Assembly (NCBI GenBank): GCA_900049755.1
Contig: LT160593.1
Span: 1,233,683-1,297,682, forward strand
Direction of reading: 5' to 3'
From: Corynebacterium provencense
GTDB taxonomy: Bacteria > Actinomycetota > Actinomycetes > Mycobacteriales > Mycobacteriaceae
Length of the DNA: 64,000 nucleotides
Positions 41,330-48,737 of the stretch are shown here, in pieces. The position numbers were made by a program, and so were the translations under genes. The notes beneath the pieces were generated by a model. It was not told the origin of the DNA. It searched no databases and saw only the letters and a program-made list of their open reading frames with translations. How positions within the stretch are numbered: the first letter of the stretch is position 1; every line of letters starts with the position of its first letter.

Positions 41330-42784
41330 GGCTCTTCGCGGTTCGGAGTGCGTAGATAGCTGAAGGGCGGGACGCGGGGTGGTACAACATACAGAGGCCC
41401 TGGCCGGTACAAGATGAGAGTTGCGAAGCTTCCATCTGACCGAACCAGGACCCTACCGTGCACCCTACTGGCAACCTCGTCGCCGACACCATCTGCCGCA
41501 CCGCAGAACTCGGTCTGACGATCACCGATGCCGCCGACGCCGGCACCCTCACCATCATCAACGCCGAGCCGGTGGACGTAGCCGACACCTGCCCGGACTG
41601 CGCGATGCCTGGGGTGAAGCGGGACCACATCCGACGTCGACTCGTCGACCTACCGGTCGTGGGGTTCCCCACCCGCCTGAACGTCCGGGTACCCCGCTTC
41701 ACATGCACCAACCCCACCTGCAGCAGGAAGATCTTCCAGACCTCACTGGCCTGCGCTGACGACGGGGCGAAACTCACCCACCGGGTGACCCGCTGGATCC
41801 TCCAACGCCTCGCCATCGACCGTATGAGCGTGGCCGCCACGGCGAAGGCTCTCGGAATCGGCTGGGAGTTGGTCAATACCGTCGCCGTCACCGCGGCCCG
41901 GAGCATGGTCTACGCTGACCCCTCCCACCTGGCTGGGGTCCGGGTCCTCGGCGTCGATGAGCACGTCTGGAAACACACCCGCCGACCCGGCGAGCCGTCT
42001 TCGATGGTCACCGTGCTGGTGGACCTGACCCCGCTGACCGACGGGGCAGGCCCGGCACGTCTGATCGACATGCGCCCGGGGCGGTCCGCAGACGTCCTGA
42101 AAACCTGGCTGGGTGAGCGGGACCCGGACTTCCGGGCCGGGGTGCAGGTCGTGACGATGGACGGGTTCACCGGCTACGCCACCGCCGTCGACCACTCTCT
42201 CCCTGCGGCGCGCAAAGTCATGGACCCGTTCCACGTCGTCCACCTGGCTGCAGAGAAGCTCAGCGGGTGTCGGCAACGCCTGCAGCGAGAAACCACCGGA
42301 CGTCGGGGGCAGAAAGACGATCCGCTGTACAAGCACCGCCGGGCGCTGCTGACCAGGACCGATTTCCTCACCGACCGGCAGCGCCAGCGCCTGGATCGGC
42401 TGTGGGACACCGACGATGACTACGTCGCGTTGCAGGTGACCTGGGAGTTCTACCAGGACCTGGTCAGTGCCTATGGTCAGCCGGACAGAGCGCGGGGCAA
42501 GAAGTTGATGGGCAGGGTGATCGGCACCCTGCGCAAGGGCCTACCGACGGGGCTGGAGGAGCTGGCGCAACTCGGCCGGACCCTGTGGCGCCGACGGCAC
42601 GACATCCTGGCGTACTTCGATATCGGCGCATCCAACGGTCCGGTCGAGGCCATCAACGGCAGGCTGGAGCATCTACGCGGCATCGCCCTAGGGTTCAGGA
42701 ACCTCGACCACTACATCTTGCGGTCGCTGATCCACTCCGGCCAGCTGCAGGACCGGATCAACGCACTCTAAATCGAGAAGAGCC
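41330..42784 (+). mobile_element. ISL3-family insertion sequence, intact
   Basis: A 1455-bp element whose ends are GGCTCTTCGCGG (41330 inward) and, on the other strand, GGCTCTTCTCGA (42784 inward), the ISL3-type terminal inverted repeat. It is flanked by 8-bp direct repeats TCTTTACC at 41322-41329 and 42785-42792. ISL3 elements make 8-bp duplications. One intact transposase gene fills it. Perfect target copies suggest a recent insertion. Confidence 0.95.
41458..42771 (+). CDS. ISL3-family transposase
   Basis: A 437-aa DDE transposase. The N-terminal zinc-ribbon/HTH region has CPDCAMPGVKRDH and CTNPTCSRK. The central catalytic domain has the first Asp in GVDEHVWKH (about residue 163), the second in VVTMDGFTGYA (about 228) and the catalytic Glu in SNGPVEAINGRLEHLRGIALGFRN (about 400). 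The start is GTG at 41458 with AGGA upstream. The frame is complete, so the element may still move. It is transcribed opposite to the phosphatase gene it interrupts. Confidence 0.95.
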   Translation: MHPTGNLVADTICRTAELGLTITDAADAGTLTIINAEPVDVADTCPDCAMPGVKRDHIRRRLVDLPVVGFPTRLNVRVPRFTCTNPTCSRKIFQTSLACADDGAKLTHRVTRWILQRLAIDRMSVAATAKALGIGWELVNTVAVTAARSMVYADPSHLAGVRVLGVDEHVWKHTRRPGEPSSMVTVLVDLTPLTDGAGPARLIDMRPGRSADVLKTWLGERDPDFRAGVQVVTMDGFTGYATAVDHSLPAARKVMDPFHVVHLAAEKLSGCRQRLQRETTGRRGQKDDPLYKHRRALLTRTDFLTDRQRQRLDRLWDTDDDYVALQVTWEFYQDLVSAYGQPDRARGKKLMGRVIGTLRKGLPTGLEELAQLGRTLWRRRHDILAYFDIGASNGPVEAINGRLEHLRGIALGFRNLDHYILRSLIHSGQLQDRINAL

Positions 42785-43404
42785 TCTTTACCTGCACTGC
42801 AGTGCACGATCACCGACCCGGATGAATCGATCACGTCGCGCAGTGTCGCCGCAATCTGCTTGCGCAGACCGGAATCCGTGACCATTGATCTTTCAGTGTC
42901 CTCCATCATTCTTGTCGCACTTTCAGGGGTGGTCGATGCCGATACCGAGGGGTCGGTGGACTCGGTACCGAGAATGTTTCTGTTGATCCATTTGGCCCCG
43001 GGCACCGTCACGTCAGGCGATTCACGAATCTCGGAAGGAGTACGCAGGTCGATGATGGTGGATATATTCAGTGACTCTACAGTCTTCAGGTCTTTTTCGG
43101 ACAAGGTGAGTACATTCGAACGGTAGACTACGCCCCGGGAAATATGTCGGCCATCCGCAGTTTCGTAACCGTCACCGTCACCTGCCACATCTCGGAAATT
43201 ATCAGCAGATTCTAGCCTGGGAGTTACCTGTACCGCATCGCGAATCTCTGTTACATCGGTTGATTTTGATTCTTCAGAGCTTGCCGCGGTGGTGGCAGCA
43301 TGGGAATCATGGTTTTCAGAGCAGGCAGTTGTCGACAGAATAATCACTGAAGCAAGTGCAACTGTTCCGAGCGTGTACTTTTTCTCAATCACGAACTTAC
43401 CCCG

Positions 43405-43445
43405 TATCCGGATAAAATGGACAGTGTTCATCCGCCGGATGAACA
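43405..43445 (-). promoter_or_regulatory. Inverted repeats upstream of the phosphatase gene
   Basis: TGTTCATCC-gcc-GGATGAACA (43425-43445) is a perfect 9-bp inverted repeat. A second palindrome TATCCGGATA lies at 43405-43414, between it and the GTG start. Together they occupy the expected promoter position and look like an operator. The regulator is unknown. Confidence 0.5.
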
Positions 43446-43508
43446 TTGTCAGTACACGGCCGTATCCGGGAACTCTCCGTTTCCCGGCCCCGCCGAGCCG
43501 ACCTGCAC

Positions 43509-44639
43509 TCAGGCGGGTACGGGTAGACCGGCATGGCGGGCCAGGACCTTGCGCACCGCCTCGGCGGCGACCTTCTCCTGGATCCCCATGTCCAGCTCGG
43601 ATGTGAATCCGACACAGGAGCAGTTGATCTCGCCGAGCACATAACTGTCAGATCCGTCGTCGGCGGTGTCCAGCATGAAGTCAGCCGACCACAGCAGGGG
43701 GACGTCACCGTGTCCGCTTCCCCCCGCGCCCAGCCGCTCCGCGATGAAAGGCATCGCTTCTCCGAACATTCCGACCAGTTCAGGCCATTCTCCGGGTGAG
43801 CCGTAGGTGTACCGGGCACCTGAGAACAGGGTCGCCGAGAAGTTCTCCCCGCCCTCAGCAGGCTTCTTGTGGACGACGAACACCGGTTCATCGCCGACCA
43901 TGAGTATCCTGATCTCCCCCTCGACAATCCTCGGCATGAAGCGCATGTCGACGATCATCCCGTTGTCGCCGTGGATGTAGCTGTCGCAGAACCGCATGAA
44001 CTCGTCGAGCCGTCTGATCTCGGTATGGTTGTCCGCAGCTTCAGTACACCGCAGCACAGTGTCCGCGGGCAGCGCGGTACCCGGGCGGGACGCCGCCGCC
44101 ACCTCGTCATCGTCGACCCTGACCCGCCAGATTCCCGAGCCTGCGGAACCCCGGTTCTGCTTGAGCACACGCTCACCGAAGGACAGGGAAGTCGGGAAGG
44201 TCCGGTGGAAGGTGTCGGTGTCGTAGTACGCGGCCGTGTCCGGTGGAACCAGCGGCGTGCCGACAAGCCGGACCAGGGCGTCTTTCGCGCCGAAGGCGAG
44301 CATGTCCTGCGGGGTGGGCATACCCACGAGGCCGGCACCGGAGAGTCGCCCGAGCAGACGGAGATAGCCGGCTTCCCCGCCCGGAACAGTCCCCGGGTTC
44401 ACCCGCGAAATATAGGCGTCGAAACTCCCGGAGACATGGGCGAACAGCTCCTCCTCCCATTCGGGACGGTAGTAGATGACCTCGCATCTCCATCCGAGGT
44501 CCCGGATCGACTGCACTATCGGCATCGTGTCTCTGCGGTGTCCGGTGAAGTCCTTGTCTCCCCCGCCCTCGGTCTCGAACACGGCGATGGCTCTGCGCAG
44601 TCGCGCACCGGCACGGTCATCCTGAATCACAGTGGTCAT
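43509..44639 (-). CDS. ATP-grasp ligase-like protein (Cj0069-type)
   Basis: A 376-aa protein with an ATP-grasp fold. ERVLKQNRGSAGSGIWRV supplies the ATP-binding lysine and glycine loop (about residues 160-180). RFMPRIVEGEIRILMVGDEPVFVVHKKP is the metal/ATP-side strand pair, and GEINCSCVGF near residue 345 holds the Mg-binding Glu-x-Asn. It resembles proteins annotated Cj0069 family, related to glutathione synthase and D-Ala ligases. The substrate is unknown. The ATG at 44637-44639 has AGGAG about 8 nt upstream. It is divergent from an amino-acid ABC transporter, so an amino-acid or peptide ligation role is plausible. Confidence 0.75.
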   Translation of the reverse strand: MTTVIQDDRAGARLRRAIAVFETEGGGDKDFTGHRRDTMPIVQSIRDLGWRCEVIYYRPEWEEELFAHVSGSFDAYISRVNPGTVPGGEAGYLRLLGRLSGAGLVGMPTPQDMLAFGAKDALVRLVGTPLVPPDTAAYYDTDTFHRTFPTSLSFGERVLKQNRGSAGSGIWRVRVDDDEVAAASRPGTALPADTVLRCTEAADNHTEIRRLDEFMRFCDSYIHGDNGMIVDMRFMPRIVEGEIRILMVGDEPVFVVHKKPAEGGENFSATLFSGARYTYGSPGEWPELVGMFGEAMPFIAERLGAGGSGHGDVPLLWSADFMLDTADDGSDSYVLGEINCSCVGFTSELDMGIQEKVAAEAVRKVLARHAGLPVPA

Positions 44640-44961
44640 GGGGCTCACTCCTGACTTGTACGTGACTGTCTGTTCCGGGCGCCACGCCAGAGCTGCAGTA
44701 GTGCCACAGCAGTGCCGCAGCATTGCCGCAACGGTCGGGGCCCGGTGATGCGGAAGCTACGGGATGAAGGAAACACCGGGCCGACGCCCACATGAGGTCC
44801 CGGTGAATGCCACACACATGTTTCACAGCGGTTCCGCCCCTGCACCGGCCATGCGTTCACCCGGGCACAACCGGGCCGTGGTGTGACAGACAGGTAACTT
44901 CCCGTCCCCGTTGCGCGTGCACCCGTCCGGGCCGCATACGGCGTCCCCTAAGATCTTCCCC
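44640..44961. promoter_or_regulatory. Divergent regulatory region between ATP-grasp and ABC transporter genes
   Basis: This 322-bp gap holds no gene. It contains three 11-bp tandem repeats (44695-44727). A 9-bp inverted repeat GGCCCGGTG/CACCGGGCC lies at 44739-44747 and 44774-44782 with a 26-nt loop. An AGACAGGTAA element occurs at 44886-44897. On the plus strand TAAGAT (44949-44954) ends 7 nt before the ATG of the binding-protein gene, indicating a leaderless start. Confidence 0.5.
44695..44727 (-). repeat. Three 11-bp tandem repeats upstream of ATP-grasp gene
   Basis: GCAGTAGTGCC, ACAGCAGTGCC and GCAGCATTGCC follow each other at 44695-44727. They lie about 60-90 bp upstream of the ATP-grasp start. 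The 11-bp period is about one helical turn, so bound proteins would line up on one face of the DNA. Confidence 0.6.
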
Positions 44962-45999
44962 ATGACATCCCCCACCCACCCTCCGAGAAGTCCGGCGGGG
45001 CGGAGGAGCGGCCGGCCAGTCCGGGCGGTCTTCGCCGCTGTCGTCGCTGTGGCGTCCGCGGTGGGGCTCACCGCCTGCGTGACAAACACGGAATCGGCGA
45101 ATCCTGAAGGCTGGGTCTCCACCCTGCCCGCACCGGACCCCGCCCTCCGAGAGCTCCTCCCCGCCGGGTACCGGAACGGCGGCACCCTCACCGCAGGCAC
45201 GAACCCCACGTTCCCGCCCAACCAGTTCAAGGCACCTGACGGCCGGATCATCGGCTTCGAGGTCGACCTCGTCAACGCCACCGCAGCCCTGCTCGGGCTG
45301 AAGGTGGAGTTCCGCCAGCAGGACTTCAACCTCATCCTCCCCTCGATCGACGGGGGTACCGTCGACATCGGCGCCTCCGGATTCTCGGACACCGAGGAAC
45401 GGCAGAAGAGCTACGATTTCGTGGACTTCTACACCTCCGGCATTTCCTGGGCCACCACCCCCGGCAGGGAGGTTGACCCTCAGAACGCGTGCGGACTCAC
45501 CGTGGCCGTGCAGAAAGGGACCTACTCCGACACCGATGACGTCCAGGTCAAGGCCGACGAATGTGCGGCCGCGGGAAAACCTGCACTGACCAAACTCGTC
45601 TACGAGTCCGCGAATGCGGCGTCCACCGCCACGGCGCTGGGACGGGCGGACGCCATGAGCTCCGACTCCGCCGTCACGGACTACGCCATCGGACGGTCGA
45701 AAGGGAAACTTGTCCCCGCCGGGGACGCCTTCGACACCACCCCGTTCGGATGGGCCTTCGGCAAGGGCTCGGACCTCGTCCCGGCCTTCGCCGCCGCACT
45801 CCAGAAACTCATAGACTCGGGCGAATACCGGAGGATCCTCACTCCGTGGGGGCTGACCGACGGCATGATCCAGACTGTCACGGTGAACACAGCTCCTCCG
45901 GAACGGTCCGCGGAAACCACGCCGACGCTCGGGGACGACGACAGCAGCACCGGGAACACCTCCGGCGCCGGACCGACGACCGACAGTGAAGACCAGTGA
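44962..45999 (+). CDS. Amino-acid ABC transporter substrate-binding lipoprotein
   Basis: Extracellular solute-binding protein family 3, 345 aa. A basic N-terminus and hydrophobic stretch end in the lipobox VGLTAC (Cys about residue 34). The binding fold begins GGTLTAGTNPTFPPNQFKAP and contains GRIIGFEVDLVNATAALLG. The conserved VDIGASGFSDTEERQKSYDFVDFY lies near residue 135. A Thr/Ser/Asp-rich tail follows. The specificity is probably a polar amino acid such as glutamine or glutamate, judged by family only. First gene of a three-gene transporter operon. Confidence 0.9.
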   Translation: MTSPTHPPRSPAGRRSGRPVRAVFAAVVAVASAVGLTACVTNTESANPEGWVSTLPAPDPALRELLPAGYRNGGTLTAGTNPTFPPNQFKAPDGRIIGFEVDLVNATAALLGLKVEFRQQDFNLILPSIDGGTVDIGASGFSDTEERQKSYDFVDFYTSGISWATTPGREVDPQNACGLTVAVQKGTYSDTDDVQVKADECAAAGKPALTKLVYESANAASTATALGRADAMSSDSAVTDYAIGRSKGKLVPAGDAFDTTPFGWAFGKGSDLVPAFAAALQKLIDSGEYRRILTPWGLTDGMIQTVTVNTAPPERSAETTPTLGDDDSSTGNTSGAGPTTDSEDQ

Positions 46000-46066
46000 A
46001 TGACCGTGAACGCCGGTGCACTCCGGGCAGAGCCGGTGCACCTCCCGCGAACAAGGAGACTGACCA

Positions 46067-47038
46067 GTGACCACCCCTGAAACCACCGCCGCCGGAACCC
46101 GGCCGGTCGACAACGACGTCGTTCCTCTGAAACATCCGGGACGGATCGTCGCCGCAGTCATCCTGCTGGCGCTCGCGGCCTGGTTCGTCATCGGTGCCCT
46201 GACGAACAGTGCCTACGGCTGGTCCACCTACCTGAAGTACCTGCTCGACAAGAGGATCGCGGAAGCCGCCCTGCACACGGTCGCACTGACCGTGCTCGCC
46301 ATGGCCATCGGAATCGTTCTCGGGGCGGTGATGGCGGTCCTGAGGATGTCGCCCAACCCGGTGATGAGGGGATTCTCATGGTTCTACCTGTGGATATTCC
46401 GCGGGACACCGGTGTACGTCCAGCTGGTGTTCTGGGGACTCCTCGGAGCGATCTACAAGACGATCAACGTCGGTTTCGCCGAGATTGACCTGACGGACGC
46501 CCTGAAGAACTTCTTCGTCCTCGCCTTCGTGGGACTGGGTCTCAACGAGTCCGCATACATGGCAGAGATCGTCAGGGCAGGACTGCAGTCGGTTCCCGAA
46601 GGACAGACCGAGGCGTCCAAGGCCCTGGGCATGACGTGGTGGCAGACCATGCGCCGGACCGTCCTGCCCCAGGCGATGCGCATCATCATCCCCCCGACCG
46701 GCAATGAACTGATCAGCATGCTCAAGACCACTTCCCTGGTCATCGCGGTCCCCTACGCGGGCGAGATCTACGGCCGTTCCACAGACATCGCCTACGCGAT
46801 GTTCGAACCGGTTCCGATGCTGCTGGTCGCTGCGACGTGGTACCTGGTGATCACCTCGGTGCTCATGGTCGGACAGCACTACCTGGAGAAGTACTACTCC
46901 CGGGGTTCCTCCCGGACCCTGACGAGCCGACAGCTGGCCGCCGTGACGGACGCCGAGGGGGTGCCTCCGGCGAATGTGAAGGTCGTGGGCCCCGGCACTC
47001 CCGGCACCACTGACATCGACAACAAGGAGAACCGCTGA
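46067..47038 (+). CDS. Amino-acid ABC transporter permease
   Basis: A 323-aa inner-membrane permease of the HisM/GlnP type. An N-terminal cytoplasmic stretch is followed by about five membrane segments. The EAA loop [43 protein letters not shown] (about residues 160-205) contacts the ATPase. The start is GTG at 46067 with AAGGAG 8 nt upstream. It follows the binding-protein gene by 67 bp and its stop overlaps the ATPase start as ATGA. It has a long soluble C-terminal tail. Confidence 0.92.
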   Translation: MTTPETTAAGTRPVDNDVVPLKHPGRIVAAVILLALAAWFVIGALTNSAYGWSTYLKYLLDKRIAEAALHTVALTVLAMAIGIVLGAVMAVLRMSPNPVMRGFSWFYLWIFRGTPVYVQLVFWGLLGAIYKTINVGFAEIDLTDALKNFFVLAFVGLGLNESAYMAEIVRAGLQSVPEGQTEASKALGMTWWQTMRRTVLPQAMRIIIPPTGNELISMLKTTSLVIAVPYAGEIYGRSTDIAYAMFEPVPMLLVAATWYLVITSVLMVGQHYLEKYYSRGSSRTLTSRQLAAVTDAEGVPPANVKVVGPGTPGTTDIDNKENR

Positions 47039-47817
47039 TGACCTCCGGAGACACACCGACGATGATCTCCTTCCGCAACGTGTGGAAGCGCTACGGCTCC
47101 CTCGACGTGCTCCGCGGGATCGACCTGGACGTCCCGACCGGCTCGGTCACCTGCCTCATCGGCCCTTCAGGCGGTGGAAAGTCCACCCTGCTTCGCTGCG
47201 TCAACCATCTCGAGAAGATCGACGCCGGCCGGATCGAGGTCGCAGGTGAACTCATCGGATACCGGGAGAAGGACGGCAGACTCCACGAGATCTCGGAGCG
47301 GGAGGCTGCCCGCCAGCGTGCCGATGTCGGCATGGTCTTCCAGCAGTTCAACCTGTTCCCCCACCGGACGGTCCTCGGCAACATCATCGAGGCCCCGGTG
47401 AAAGTCAAGGGTGAGTCCCGGGAGCAGGCCGAGGCCACCGCCCGTGACCTGCTGGACCAGGTGGGTCTGGCGGACAAGGCCGACGCCTGGCCGGTGCAGC
47501 TGTCAGGCGGTCAGCAGCAGCGGGTCGCCATCGCACGGGCTCTGGCGATGAAGCCGAAGCTGATGCTCTTCGACGAGCCGACCTCCGCACTGGATCCGGA
47601 ACTGGTCGGCGAAGTACTCAGCGTGATGCGCCGGTTGGCCGATGAGGGGATGACGATGCTGGTCGTCACACATGAGATGGGTTTCGCACGTGAGGTAGCG
47701 GACCAGGTGGCGTTCATGGCCGACGGCCGGATCGTGGAACAGGGCCCGGGCAGGGAACTCATCTCCTCCCCGAAGGAGGAGCGCACCCGCACCTTCCTGT
47801 CCAGCATTCTGGACTGA
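47038..47817 (+). CDS. Amino-acid ABC transporter ATPase
   Basis: A 259-aa ABC ATPase that powers the preceding permease. Walker A is [18 protein letters not shown] (about residues 40-57), the Q-loop [11 protein letters not shown], the signature [17 protein letters not shown], Walker [15 protein letters not shown] and the H-loop [13 protein letters not shown]. This matches the polar-amino-acid transporter ATPases (GlnQ/HisP). It overlaps the permease by 1-4 bp and is the last gene of the operon. G-rich repeats and a weak hairpin follow. Confidence 0.95.
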   Translation: MTSGDTPTMISFRNVWKRYGSLDVLRGIDLDVPTGSVTCLIGPSGGGKSTLLRCVNHLEKIDAGRIEVAGELIGYREKDGRLHEISEREAARQRADVGMVFQQFNLFPHRTVLGNIIEAPVKVKGESREQAEATARDLLDQVGLADKADAWPVQLSGGQQQRVAIARALAMKPKLMLFDEPTSALDPELVGEVLSVMRRLADEGMTMLVVTHEMGFAREVADQVAFMADGRIVEQGPGRELISSPKEERTRTFLSSILD

Positions 47818-47832
47818 CGGGCCCCGCCCGGA

Positions 47833-47909
47833 GCTCAACGGGGGCTCAATGGGGGCTCACCCGGGTTTCACCCGGGGCGGGGTTCCGGGGGCAGGGTTCC
47901 GGGGGCAGG
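47833..47909. repeat. G-rich short tandem repeats after the ABC operon
   Basis: GCTCAACGGGG/GCTCAATGGGG/GCTCAC form an 11-bp series at 47833-47860. A CCCGGGT-ttc-ACCCGGG hairpin lies at 47860-47876, and two perfect 14-bp copies beginning GTTCCGGGGG lie at 47882-47909. The region separates convergent genes. The hairpin lacks a U-run, so termination there is uncertain. Confidence 0.65.
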
Positions 47910-47913
47910 GTCC

Positions 47914-48108
47914 TCAGTTGCCGAACAGTCGTGAGAGGAAACTGCCGCCGGACTTCCGCGCCGCCTCTGCTGCTGCGGTTTCTTCTCCGGTATGGCTGCC
48001 GTCACACCACTGGCCGGCCGGCACTGTGGCCTTCACCGCCGCAATGTGCTGGCCGCACCCGGCCCAGGTGGTCTTGCCGCAGACCCGGCACTTCACTGCA
48101 CGACACAT
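47914..48108 (-). CDS. Small Cys-rich (zinc-ribbon-like) protein
   Basis: A 64-aa protein starting MCRAVKCRVCGKTTWAGCGQ. Cysteines at 2, 7, 10, 17 and about 33, with histidines at 20 and 37, form a likely metal-binding knuckle (CxxC-x6-C-x2-H). A small helical Ala/Glu/Lys-rich tail follows. AGGAG lies just upstream of the ATG at 48106-48108. It is preceded by two CsoR-type palindromes, so metal (copper) or sulfur-stress control is suggested. Its function is not known to me. Confidence 0.75.
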   Translation of the reverse strand: MCRAVKCRVCGKTTWAGCGQHIAAVKATVPAGQWCDGSHTGEETAAAEAARKSGGSFLSRLFGN

Positions 48109-48134
48109 GTTCACTCCTGTTCGGTAAACCTCCG

Positions 48135-48180
48135 ATACCCTCCGGGGTATCTTCGCCCCTGACGATACCCCATGGGGTAT
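48135..48180 (-). promoter_or_regulatory. Two CsoR/RicR-type operator palindromes
   Basis: ATACCCTCCGGGGTAT (48135-48150) and ATACCCCATGGGGTAT (48165-48180) both fit ATACCC-N4-GGGTAT, the operator type bound by copper-sensing CsoR/RicR and related persulfide sensors. Their centres are 30 bp apart, about three helical turns. They sit 27-72 bp upstream of the small Cys-rich gene. No csoR or copper-transporter gene is in the window. Confidence 0.75.
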
Positions 48181-48287
48181 GCAGACGCGCAAAAATAGCC
48201 CCGGACGATCCGACCACACCGTCCACAGGGACGGAAACGGCCGGATAACGCCCGGGGCAGACGTTCCCGAGATTCCTGCGCTGTCCC

Positions 48288-48665
48288 TTACGGACGCACG
48301 TCGACGTGCCAGGGCACCCGGGGCCTGCCCGGATCATCCAGGATCTGCTGGAAGAGCTGCTCCGCCGGCTGCTTCTCCCTTTCGGTGAGCACCTCTGACA
48401 GACGCATGGACAACCCGCTGATGCTGCCCTCGTACTTCTGCACGTCAAAGACGAACGCCGCGGGCTCCGGAGCCTCGGACGTGAGGTCGAGGAACCCGTA
48501 GTCCCTCCACACCCCTTCCAGACTGGGGTCGGCGGCGACATCGGTCCGGACCTCCAGGTCCGCGGTGAGCACGTCGGCGTTGGCGGCGAGCAGACGGCGG
48601 AACTCCTCGCCGATCTCCGAACGTTGTTCCGGGGTGGACAGGACGCTGAACACGATCTTTGGCAT
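48288..48665 (-). CDS. Hypothetical protein
   Basis: A 125-aa protein of no family I recognise. It begins MPKIVFSVLSTPEQRSEIGE, has no signal peptide, and is a mix of predicted helices and strands with an Asp/Glu-rich surface. DVQKYEGSISGLSMRLSEVLTEREK occurs in the middle. The ATG at 48663-48665 has no clear ribosome site. The gene is divergent from the DUF4921 gene, with 72 bp between the two starts. Confidence 0.6.
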   Translation of the reverse strand: MPKIVFSVLSTPEQRSEIGEEFRRLLAANADVLTADLEVRTDVAADPSLEGVWRDYGFLDLTSEAPEPAAFVFDVQKYEGSISGLSMRLSEVLTEREKQPAEQLFQQILDDPGRPRVPWHVDVRP

Positions 48666-48692
48666 GCGGTCCAGTAAAGCACCGGTTGTTAC

Positions 48693-48724
48693 ACACATCC
48701 AGGGGCAGCTGACACATCCAGGGG
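48693..48724. repeat. Two 13-bp direct repeats in a divergent promoter
   Basis: ACACATCCAGGGG occurs at 48693-48705 and 48712-48724, 19 bp start to start. It lies between the divergent hypothetical and DUF4921 genes and directly upstream of the latter's -10 (TACCCT, 48726-48731). Position and spacing suit a tandem activator or repressor site. Confidence 0.6.
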
Positions 48725-48737
48725 TTACCCTTGACGT

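Larger units (their letters stand above)
41006..43392 (-). pseudogene. Tyrosine-protein phosphatase lipoprotein, split by ISL3-family IS
   Basis: The 5' part (43392-42785) begins at a GTG. It encodes a lipoprotein signal with lipobox STTAC, a Ser/Thr-rich linker, NFRDVAG, and GVVYRSNVLTLSEKD, and runs to the P-loop start VIVHCSAGK. An insertion sequence with an 8-bp target duplication interrupts the gene exactly there. The 3' part (41329-41006) resumes KDRTGWISAVLLKAAGVSDS and continues through NNYLLTNDYTKDRI, LLGVQSSYLQAGLDEV and YGSFDSYITDGLGLSD. Joining the parts with one target copy gives an in-frame 307-aa secreted Y_phosphatase3-family enzyme with the complete HCSAGKDRTG site. As it stands the catalytic loop is broken and the gene is inactive. 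Confidence 0.93.

Noticed and set aside
39490..43450. Prophage or CRISPR content in the accessory region
   Set aside because: No integrase, phage structural genes or regularly spaced repeats were seen. Only a possible tRNA 3' end duplication and one IS are present.
44857..46191. A 444-codon minus-strand open frame opposite the ABC binding protein
   Set aside because: Low-complexity Gly/Val/Arg-rich translation with no domain. The plus strand has lipobox and SBP motifs.
47860..47876. CCCGGGT hairpin as a Rho-independent terminator of the ABC operon
   Set aside because: The stem is only 7 bp and is followed by G's rather than a U-run, so termination is not supported.
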